A DNA stretch of 6,261 nt from Pelomonas sp041914785. GTDB lineage: Bacteria; Pseudomonadota; Gammaproteobacteria; Burkholderiales; Burkholderiaceae_C. This document shows, piece by piece, positions 1-5,831 of this stretch. The notes beneath the pieces are model-generated. The model was not told the origin of the DNA. It saw only the letters and a list, made by a program, of their open reading frames with translations, and searched no databases. Both the position numbers and the translations under genes were made by a program. Where the stretch lies: contig JAYSCT010000195.1 of assembly GCA_041914785.1 (NCBI GenBank), positions 1 through 6,261 on the forward strand, read 5' to 3'. The number at the start of each line of letters is the position of its first letter. Position 1 is the first letter of the stretch.

Positions 1-819
<819 letters not shown>

Positions 820-826
820 TCGCTCG

Positions 827-1573
827 ATGCGCGCTGACCAGCTCCTCGTCGCCCAGGGCCTGGCACCGACCCGCTCGGTGGCCCAGCGCCTCATCAGCAA
901 CGGTGCTGCCGAATGGGCCTCGCCCACCGGCTGGGCCGCGCTGAAGAAGGCCGGCGAGGACCTGCCCGAGACGGCGCAGCTGCGCGTCACCGACGACGCG
1001 GAGCTGCGCTACGTGTCGCGCGGCGGGCTCAAGCTGGAAGGCGCGCTGGCGCACACGGGCTTCGACGTCTCGCACCACACGGTGCTGGACGTCGGCCAGA
1101 GCACCGGCGGCTTCACCGACTGCCTGCTGGCCCGCGGGGCGCGCCATGTCGTCGGCGTGGATGTGGGCCATGGCCAGCTGCATGCGCGGCTGCGGGCCGA
1201 ACCGCACGTGACGGCGCTGGAAGGCGTGCATGTGCGCGAGCTGGGCGTGCTGCGCGCGCACGCGCCCACCGGCGGCTTCCCGCTGATCGTGGGCGATCTG
1301 AGCTTCATCTCCATGGTGGGCAGCCTGCCCGAGCTGCTGCCCTGGCTGGAGGCGCACGGCCACCTGCTGGTGCTGATCAAGCCGCAGTTCGAGCTGGGAC
1401 CGCAGGCGCTGGACAAGCGCGGCCTCGTCAAGGACGACGCCGACTACCCGCGCCTGGAAGCCCGTGTGCGTCTGGCCTGCACGGCGCTGGGCCTCCAGGT
1501 GCTGGACTACTTCGACAGCCCCATCACCGGCGGTGATGGCAACCGCGAATTCTTTCTACACGCGTCCCGATGA
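827..1573 (+). CDS. tlyA: TlyA-family S4/FtsJ-like rRNA 2'-O-methyltransferase (annotated elsewhere as 'hemolysin A')
   Basis: 248 residues. The N-terminus (about 1-60; MRADQLLVAQGLAPTRSVAQ) is an S4 RNA-binding domain. RYVSRGGLKLEGAL at 61-74 leads into an FtsJ-like Rossmann methyltransferase. The SAM-binding motif LDVGQSTGGFTD lies at 87-98, followed by VVGVDVGHGQL. The Lys-Asp-Lys-Glu set of 2'-O-methyltransferases can be placed at Lys69, Asp157 (VGDLSF), Lys185 (LIKPQFELG) and Glu241 (GNREFFLHA), so the active site looks intact. Characterised mycobacterial TlyA methylates cytidines in 16S and 23S rRNA; the same role here is inferred from family. The old name hemolysin is probably misleading, since no secretion signal or membrane segment is visible. 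The start lies 7 nt after the ahcY stop and lacks a clear Shine-Dalgarno sequence, and the stop overlaps the metF start, suggesting translational coupling on both sides. The product is a SAM consumer and SAH producer sitting between two methyl-cycle genes. Confidence 0.93.
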   Translation: MRADQLLVAQGLAPTRSVAQRLISNGAAEWASPTGWAALKKAGEDLPETAQLRVTDDAELRYVSRGGLKLEGALAHTGFDVSHHTVLDVGQSTGGFTDCLLARGARHVVGVDVGHGQLHARLRAEPHVTALEGVHVRELGVLRAHAPTGGFPLIVGDLSFISMVGSLPELLPWLEAHGHLLVLIKPQFELGPQALDKRGLVKDDADYPRLEARVRLACTALGLQVLDYFDSPITGGDGNREFFLHASR

Positions 1574-2409
1574 ACACGCCCGTCTCCTTCGAATTCTTCC
1601 CGCCCAACACGCCCGTGGGCGTCGAGAAGCTCAAGACCGTCGTGCAGGAGCTCGGCGCGCTCAAGCCCCAGTACTTCAGCGTCACCTACGGCGCGGGCGG
1701 CTCCACGCGCGACAAGACCCTCTCCGCGGTGATGGACATCGCCGGCGCCGGCTTCGACGCCGCGCCCCACCTGAGCTGCGTGGGCTCCACGCGCGAGAAC
1801 ATCGCTGAAATCCTGGCTGCCTACCGCGAGCGCGGCATCCGCCGCGTCGTCGCGCTGCGCGGCGACCTGCCCAGCGGCACGGCCACGGCGGGCGAATTCC
1901 GCTACGCGTCGGAGCTGGTCAGCTTCATCCGCGAGACGCAAGGCAAGGACTGGCACATCGAGGTGGCCGCCTACCCCGAGACGCACCCGCAGCAGCGCTA
2001 CGCAGCGCGCGACCTGCAGCACTTCGCCGACAAGATGCGCGCCGGCGCCGACGGCGCCATCACGCAGTTCTTCTTCAACGCCGACGCGTACTTCCACTTC
2101 GTTGACGAAGCGCGGCGCCTGGGCGTCACGCAACCCATCACGCCGGGCATCATGCCCTTCCACAACTACGGCCGCATCGCGCAGTTCGCGCAGCGCGACG
2201 GCATCGAGATCCCGCGCTGGGTGCAGATGAAGATGGAAGGCTTCATGGACGACGCCGCCAGCATCCGCGCGTTCGGGCTGGATGTCGTGGCGAAGCTCTG
2301 CGAGCGCCTCATCGCCGGTGGCGCGCCGGGCATCCACTTCTACACGCTGAACCAGAGCGCGCTGACGCTGGCGTTGTGCCAGCGCCTCGGGCTCGGCAAG
2401 CAAGCTTGA
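1570..2409 (+). CDS. metF: 5,10-methylenetetrahydrofolate reductase (MetF)
   Basis: This cytosolic FAD enzyme reduces 5,10-methylene-THF to 5-methyl-THF, the methyl donor for remethylating homocysteine to methionine. The 279-residue protein has the usual single-domain bacterial TIM-barrel length. The N-terminus MNTPVSFEFFPP holds the catalytic Glu (Glu8, equivalent to Glu28 of the E. coli enzyme). SVTYGAGGSTRDKT is at 37-50, HLSCVGSTREN at 67-77, and the flavin-contacting Asp is in ALRGDLP (Asp99). AAYPETHP is at 133-140, Gln166 lies in GAITQFFFNADAY, PITPGIMPFHNY is at 189-200, and PGIHFYTLNQS is at 253-263. The start was chosen because it gives the canonical N-terminus; its ATG overlaps the upstream TGA as ATGA and no Shine-Dalgarno is visible, so translation probably depends on termination-reinitiation. 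Together with ahcY it covers SAH removal and methyl-group supply in one operon. Confidence 0.97.
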   Translation: MNTPVSFEFFPPNTPVGVEKLKTVVQELGALKPQYFSVTYGAGGSTRDKTLSAVMDIAGAGFDAAPHLSCVGSTRENIAEILAAYRERGIRRVVALRGDLPSGTATAGEFRYASELVSFIRETQGKDWHIEVAAYPETHPQQRYAARDLQHFADKMRAGADGAITQFFFNADAYFHFVDEARRLGVTQPITPGIMPFHNYGRIAQFAQRDGIEIPRWVQMKMEGFMDDAASIRAFGLDVVAKLCERLIAGGAPGIHFYTLNQSALTLALCQRLGLGKQA

Positions 2410-2472
2410 TCCAACACAAAGCCACACGCTGACCAGGGCAGGCTGCCGGCGCGAGCTTGTGTTGCCTCAAAT

Positions 2473-2492
2473 CGCGCCGCGCTGCCGGCGCG
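2473..2492 (+). terminator. Possible terminator hairpin of the ahcY-tlyA-metF operon
   Basis: CGCGCCG (2473-2479) and CGGCGCG (2486-2492) form a perfect 7-bp GC stem around a 6-nt loop. The bases that follow (TTCAATGACTT) are only mildly T-rich, so this is at best a weak intrinsic terminator. The right arm also contains the end of the 12-bp direct repeat. It lies 63 nt after the metF stop and before the ompW ribosome binding site. Confidence 0.3.
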
Positions 2493-2526
2493 TTCAATGA
2501 CTTCATCGGGACCCGTCCCATTCACC

Positions 2527-2531
2527 AGGAG
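2527..2531 (+). promoter_or_regulatory. Shine-Dalgarno site fixing the ompW start
   Basis: AGGAG sits 6 nt before the ATG at 2538 and is the best ribosome binding site in the window. It argues for the 2538 start over the in-frame ATG at 2457, which would put 27 non-signal-like residues before the signal peptide. Confidence 0.75.
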
Positions 2532-2537
2532 TCATTG

Positions 2538-3155
2538 ATGAAGTTCTCCCCCGCCCTCCGCCTGGCCGCCATCGCCGCCGCCGCTGTCTTCGCCCTGCAA
2601 CGCGCGCAGGCCGAGGAGGGCCAGTGGATGGTCCGCGTGCGCGCACTGCACCTGGACTCGGCCAACAAGGACAGCACCGGCCTGGGCCTGTCCATCAACA
2701 ACAAGACCTTCCCCGAGGTCGACTTCAGCTACTTCATCACGCCCAACATCGCGGCCGAGCTGATCCTGACCTACCCGCAGAAGCAGCGCCTGTATTCCAA
2801 CGGCACCGAGATCGGCTCGCTGAAGCACCTGCCGCCCACGCTGACGCTGCAGTACCACTTCGCCCCCAACGCCACCTTCCGCCCCTACGTGGGCGCCGGC
2901 GTGAACTACACGAACTTCTCGTCCGTCGAGTTCGCGCCCGCGGTGCAGGCGGCACTCAAGCCCGGCATCAAGCACAACAGCTTCGGCCTGGCCGCCCAGA
3001 TCGGCGCCGACGTGGAGATCACCAAGGGCACCTACCTGAACTTCGACCTGAAGAAGGTCAGCCTGGGCACCACCGTCTACTCGGCCGGCAACTCGGCCGG
3101 CAAGTTCAAGGTCAATCCGACGCTGGCCAGCGTCGGCCTGGGCTGGCGGTTCTGA
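2538..3155 (+). CDS. ompW: OmpW-family outer-membrane beta-barrel protein
   Basis: 205 residues. Residues 1-25 are a Sec signal peptide: positively charged start (MKFSPALR), Ala-rich hydrophobic core (LAAIAAAAVFAL) and an AQA cleavage site before EEGQW. The mature protein alternates polar and hydrophobic residues as in an eight-stranded barrel. OmpW landmarks include WMVRVRALHLDSANKD near the N-terminus, NNKTFPEVDFSYFITPNIAAELILTYPQK, LPPTLTLQYHF, FRPYVGAGVNYTNF, and a C-terminal strand ending GLGWRF with the terminal Phe expected for BAM-dependent insertion. OmpW proteins form narrow channels for small hydrophobic compounds and respond to various stresses in studied bacteria; the substrate here is unknown. 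The start is supported by AGGAG 6 nt upstream. It is separated by 128 nt from metF and by 220 nt from the next gene, so it is probably transcribed on its own. Confidence 0.94.
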   Translation: MKFSPALRLAAIAAAAVFALQRAQAEEGQWMVRVRALHLDSANKDSTGLGLSINNKTFPEVDFSYFITPNIAAELILTYPQKQRLYSNGTEIGSLKHLPPTLTLQYHFAPNATFRPYVGAGVNYTNFSSVEFAPAVQAALKPGIKHNSFGLAAQIGADVEITKGTYLNFDLKKVSLGTTVYSAGNSAGKFKVNPTLASVGLGWRF

Positions 3156-3161
3156 TCAGCC

Positions 3162-3298
3162 CCTCGCCCAGCCTCGCTGCGCTGAACGCGCACGAGTCTG
3201 GTCGGTCCCCCGAGGGGACGGCGATGCCTGCGGCGTTGAGCCGCAAGCACATCGCCCAAGGCGGGCCGGCTTGGGAGCGGCCCGGCGCTCGGCCCGCA
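3162..3298. repeat. GC-rich intergenic repeat-like stretch with several hairpins
   Basis: No gene fits this stretch. It holds three perfect inverted repeats. GTCCCC/GGGGAC (3205-3210 and 3214-3219, 3-nt loop) comes first. CCCAAG/CTTGGG (3255-3260 and 3270-3275) follows. GCGGGCCG/CGGCCCGC (3261-3268 and 3290-3297) overlaps the second and competes with GGGCCG/CGGCCC (3263-3268 and 3278-3283). The phrases CCTCGCTGCGCT, CCCCCGAGGGG and TTGGGAGCGGCCCGGC resemble, from memory, intergenic elements repeated many times in Comamonadaceae genomes. Only one copy is visible here, so repeat status is inferred. No T-run follows any stem, but the stems could still help end the ompW transcript. Confidence 0.45.
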
Positions 3299-3311
3299 CT
3301 CGGTCAGAACG

Positions 3312-3344
3312 CTGCTCATGTAAATGAGCGCTTTACATGAGCAG
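3312..3344. promoter_or_regulatory. Perfect 13+13-bp dyad, putative operator of the TonB-dependent receptor gene
   Basis: CTGCTCATGTAAA (3312-3324) and TTTACATGAGCAG (3332-3344) are exact reverse complements around a 7-nt spacer (TGAGCGC). The dyad is markedly more AT-rich than its surroundings and ends 31 nt before the receptor ATG. ATGAGC occurs at 3324-3329 and 3337-3342 and as its complement GCTCAT at 3314-3319, so a smaller nested dyad, GCTCAT-GTAA-ATGAGC, is also present. The layout fits a homodimeric repressor or activator site, with TTTACA inside the right arm resembling a -35 element. It does not match the canonical Fur box by eye. No T-run follows, so it is not an obvious terminator. 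Confidence 0.55.
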
Positions 3345-3375
3345 GTGTTGACGGGCTCCGCAAGAATGCGCGGCC

Positions 3376-5697
3376 ATGAGCCGCCTCCTCCTCGCGCTGG
3401 CCGCGCCCTGCCTCTGCGCCGTCAGCCTGCCAGGTGTGGCCCAGGCCCCGACGCCCGCCCCGCCTGCCCCTGCGGCCGCGCCGAATCCACCCGCCGCGGC
3501 GCCTGCACCGGCGCCGGCGGCCCAGGGCAACAAGCTGGACCGTGTAGAGGTCAACAGCGGCCCCACCGCCAACAGCCGCCGCCGCAACAGCACGGCCAGC
3601 AAGATCGTCATCGAGCGCGAGGACCTGGAGAAGTACGGCGACGTCGTGCTGGGCGACGTGCTGCGCCGGTTGCCGGGCGTGACGCTGGGCGGCCGCCCGG
3701 GCCGCGGCGGCGACATCCGCATGCGCGGCATGGGCGGCGGCGCCACGCAGATCCTCATCGACGAGGAGCGCCCGCCGCCGGGCTTCGCCGTCGAGGAACT
3801 GCCGCCCGACCAGATCGAGCGCATCGAGATCTACCGCGCCCCCACCGCCGCCACCGGCACGCGGGCCATCGCCGGCACCATCAACATCGTGCTGCGCGAG
3901 CCGCTGCAGAAGTCCAACCACGAGCTGCGCGTGGGCCTGGGCTGGGACCGCAACGAGCCGCAGGTCGACGCCAGCTGGACCCGCAACCTGAAGTGGGGGG
4001 GCCCCAACAACGACGAGTTCGTCGGCGCCATCTCCACCAACGGCGCGGTGCGCCGCTTCTTCAACAACGTCGACTCGGGCAACCGCAGGACCGACACCGA
4101 GACCGGCGAGGTCGTCGAGCAGAACACGCAGCTCGGCACCAGCGAGAACCAGAACACCAGCCTGAACGGCAACGCGCGGCTGCGCTGGAAGTACAGCGAC
4201 ACGCTGAGCCTCAACCTGACGCCGTCGTTCTTCCTGTCGCAGAGCGACGGCAGCAGCCAGTTCAACTCCGAGGGCACGCGCTTTCGCGACGTGCACGGCG
4301 ACAACGACGCGCGCAACCACAACCTGCGGCTGAACCTGTCGGGCGACTACCGCCCCCGGGTGGGCGAGAGCTTCAGCCTGCGGCTGGGTACGGGCACGTC
4401 CAAGAACGTCCGCAACAGCCACCGCCGCGACACCATGAGCATCGCCGGCGTCACCACCGACCGCGCGCAGGACGACCACTCCTCGGTGGAGGAAGACCAG
4501 ACCAGCCTGAGCGGCCGCTGGAGCCTGAAGACCGCGCAGGAGCACCAGTGGGTCACCGGCGCCGAGGCCGAGCGCAGCCAGCGCACGCAGGTGGTGGACA
4601 CGCTGGTCAACGGCGCGCCGCTGCCGGGCCTGGCGCGCTTCGGCAACCTGCTGGCCTCGCGCAACGAGCGCTTCGCGGCCTTCACGCAGGACGAGTGGAG
4701 CCCCAGCAAGCAGTGGGCGTTCTATGCGGGCCTGCGCTACGAGCGCATCGCCACCACGGCCGCCGCGGCGGGCATGCTGCCCGAGACGCGCAACGTCTCG
4801 CAGGTCACCTCGCCGCTGTTCCACATCCTCTGGAAGCCCGAGGCCTTCCCCAAGGACCAGGTGCGCCTGGCGCTCACGCGCAGCTACCGCTCGCCCAACC
4901 TGAACGACCTGGTGGCGCGGCCCACCATCAACACCACCTACCCCGACGGCCCCAACTACCAGACCCACGCCGACCGCGCCGGCAACCCCGACCTCAAGCC
5001 CGAGCTGGCCACCGGCGCCGACCTCAGCCTGGAACACTGGCTGCCCACCGGCGGCATCATTTCCGGCAGCGCCTTCCTGCGCGACATCAAGCAGCTGATC
5101 CGCAGCGACGTGCAGCTGGAGACGGTCAGCTGGGACAGCGCCCAGCGCTGGGTCAGCCGGCCGCGCAACCTGGGCCGCGCGCAGCGCATGGGGCTGGAGT
5201 TCGAGTTCAAGGCCCGCATGGACGAACTCTGGGAAGACGCACCGGCCGAGCTGCAGATGATGCTGCTGCGCTTCAACGCCGCCGTCTTCAAAAACAAGGT
5301 GCAGGGCCTGCCGGGCAACAGCAACCGCATCGACCAGCAGCCGCGCGGCAGCCTGAACTTCGGGCTGGACCACCGCTGGAAGGCCTGGGGGCTGAACTTC
5401 GGCAGCGGCTTCAACATGAACTACGTGCCCGCCAGCCGCGAGCAGGTGACCGAGACGCTGCGCCGCGACCAGACCGCCCGCCACCAGTTCGACGCCTATC
5501 TGTCCTGGAGCAGCGGCTCGGTGCGCGACGGCATCAACTGGCGGCTGTCCATGGCCAACCTGCTGCCGCGCGACGCCGAGGACGGCTCGGTGGGCACCAG
5601 CGTCAACAGCGTCACCCAGCGCGAGTACCTGACCGAGAGCTGGTCGCGCAACAAGACTTTCCGCGTCATCTCGCTGCGCGCCGACATGCGCTTCTGA
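3376..5697 (+). CDS. TonB-dependent outer-membrane receptor, ligand unknown
   Basis: 773 residues, normal for the family. It should import a scarce ligand (siderophore, other metal chelate or organic molecule) across the outer membrane using TonB/ExbBD energy. A signal peptide covers about residues 1-24 (MSRLLLALAAPCLCAVSLPG, then VAQA). Residues 25-50 are a Pro/Ala-rich linker, and LDRVEV at 54-59 is a plausible TonB box. The plug spans about 65-178: SKIVIEREDLEKYGDVVLGDVLRRLPGV-type start, GDIRMRGMGG, ILIDEERP, DQIERIEIYRAPTA, GTINIVLREP. The beta-barrel follows, with a YRSPNLNDL motif at 504-512 and GNPDLKPE at 536-543, and it ends in the strand RVISLRADMRF with the terminal Phe. The barrel motif resembles that of heme receptors but also occurs widely, so it does not identify the ligand. 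The start has no strong Shine-Dalgarno (only AAGAA), but no other Met gives a signal peptide. The perfect dyad upstream is the likely control site. No TonB, ExbBD, ABC-transporter or sensor gene is adjacent. Confidence 0.93.
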   Translation: MSRLLLALAAPCLCAVSLPGVAQAPTPAPPAPAAAPNPPAAAPAPAPAAQGNKLDRVEVNSGPTANSRRRNSTASKIVIEREDLEKYGDVVLGDVLRRLPGVTLGGRPGRGGDIRMRGMGGGATQILIDEERPPPGFAVEELPPDQIERIEIYRAPTAATGTRAIAGTINIVLREPLQKSNHELRVGLGWDRNEPQVDASWTRNLKWGGPNNDEFVGAISTNGAVRRFFNNVDSGNRRTDTETGEVVEQNTQLGTSENQNTSLNGNARLRWKYSDTLSLNLTPSFFLSQSDGSSQFNSEGTRFRDVHGDNDARNHNLRLNLSGDYRPRVGESFSLRLGTGTSKNVRNSHRRDTMSIAGVTTDRAQDDHSSVEEDQTSLSGRWSLKTAQEHQWVTGAEAERSQRTQVVDTLVNGAPLPGLARFGNLLASRNERFAAFTQDEWSPSKQWAFYAGLRYERIATTAAAAGMLPETRNVSQVTSPLFHILWKPEAFPKDQVRLALTRSYRSPNLNDLVARPTINTTYPDGPNYQTHADRAGNPDLKPELATGADLSLEHWLPTGGIISGSAFLRDIKQLIRSDVQLETVSWDSAQRWVSRPRNLGRAQRMGLEFEFKARMDELWEDAPAELQMMLLRFNAAVFKNKVQGLPGNSNRIDQQPRGSLNFGLDHRWKAWGLNFGSGFNMNYVPASREQVTETLRRDQTARHQFDAYLSWSSGSVRDGINWRLSMANLLPRDAEDGSVGTSVNSVTQREYLTESWSRNKTFRVISLRADMRF

Positions 5698-5703
5698 GCC
5701 CGC

Positions 5704-5734
5704 CACCCGGCCTCGCTACACTGCGCGCCGGGTG
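5704..5734. other. Inverted repeat after the receptor gene, possible terminator overlapping a promoter
   Basis: CACCCGGC (5704-5711) and GCCGGGTG (5727-5734) pair perfectly over 8 bp with a 15-nt loop, 7 nt after the receptor stop. No T-run follows, so intrinsic termination is uncertain. The loop contains TACACT, a possible -10 element for the downstream gene, and the right arm shares one base with the next hairpin. The repeat could instead be an operator around that promoter. Confidence 0.4.
5717..5722 (+). promoter_or_regulatory. Candidate -10 element of the antiporter promoter
   Basis: TACACT matches the sigma-70 -10 consensus at 4 of 6 positions, in a GCTACACTGCG context. Initiation about 7 nt downstream (near 5729) would begin the RNA just before the first leader hairpin at 5734, giving a leader of about 100 nt. 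No good -35 sits at 16-18 nt upstream (TTCTGA at 5692-5697 is 19 nt away), so the call rests mainly on the fit with the leader. Confidence 0.4.
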
Positions 5735-5831
5735 CCGCCCCGGGTCTCGGGGCGGCAGGATCTCTGCGATGGTCGTGCCGCCTCGCGCATGACCTGCGGG
5801 CCTCTCGCGAGGACCGCGAAGAAAGGCCACC
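5734..5831 (+). ncRNA. Structured 5' leader, probable cation-responsive riboswitch (nhaA-I / Li+ class candidate)
   Basis: Three stems can be drawn. P1 is 5734-5742 with 5748-5756 (9 bp, loop GGTCT). P2 is 5771-5778 with 5787-5794 (8 bp including one G-U). P3 is 5796-5799 with 5814-5817, then a G-A mismatch, then 5801-5804 with 5809-5812, closed by loop TCGC. The P3 loop (5805-5808) is complementary to GCGA at 5766-5769, a possible pseudoknot. An alternative fold excludes P3: GGCCT (5799-5803) pairs with AGGCC (5824-5828), and TCGCG (5805-5809) with CGCGA (5815-5819). This hides AAGG of the Shine-Dalgarno sequence GAAAGG (5821-5826), which lies 5 nt before the ATG. Such a switch would control translation. 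The downstream gene looks like a Na+/H+ antiporter, and nhaA-I RNAs (reported as Li+ sensing) occur before such genes. The structure is seen directly; the class assignment is inferred from context and memory. Confidence 0.6.

Larger units (their letters stand above)
2410..2537 (+). promoter_or_regulatory. metF-ompW intergenic leader with inverted and direct repeats
   Basis: This 128-nt gene-free stretch should hold the end of the metF transcript and the start of the ompW transcript. CAACACAA (2412-2419) is the exact reverse complement of TTGTGTTG (2457-2464). With one bulged A the pairing extends by two more bases (GC at 2421-2422 with GC at 2455-2456), giving a hairpin or a pair of half-sites. 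The 12-mer GCTGCCGGCGCG occurs twice in direct orientation, at 2442-2453 and 2481-2492 (39 nt start to start). I could not find a convincing -35/-10 pair or an FNR-type TTGAT...ATCAA site. A regulatory role is inferred only from position and repeat structure. Confidence 0.35.

Noticed and set aside
1507..2427. Minus-strand open frame of 306 codons opposite metF
   Set aside because: Shadow of metF: the encoded protein is Val/Ala/Arg/His-rich without a family signature, while metF is unmistakable on the + strand.
2457..2537. 27-residue upstream extension of OmpW from the ATG at 2457
   Set aside because: It would bury the signal peptide behind non-hydrophobic residues, and AGGAG sits at the proper distance from the ATG at 2538.
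3312..3344. Dyad as a Fur box or a chromosome-dimer (dif) site
   Set aside because: By eye it lacks the GATAAT-type hexamers of Fur sites and does not resemble the XerCD-binding arms of dif; an operator for an unidentified regulator fits better.
3995..4005. G7C4 run inside the receptor gene as a phase-variation tract
   Set aside because: Seven Gs next to Cs (encoding Trp-Gly-Gly-Pro) is short for slipped-strand switching and not surprising at this GC content; the frame is intact.
3316..5706. Long minus-strand open frame (796 codons) opposite the TonB-dependent receptor gene
   Set aside because: Its protein is low-complexity and rich in Ala, Gly, Val, Arg and His with no recognisable domain. 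It mirrors the receptor gene codon by codon, as expected in very GC-rich DNA where stop codons are rare.
3324..5792. Long plus-strand open frame (822 codons) in another frame across the same gene
   Set aside because: The translation is Arg/Pro/Gln/Ala-rich with no signal peptide or domain. The receptor frame explains the region fully with plug, barrel and terminal Phe.
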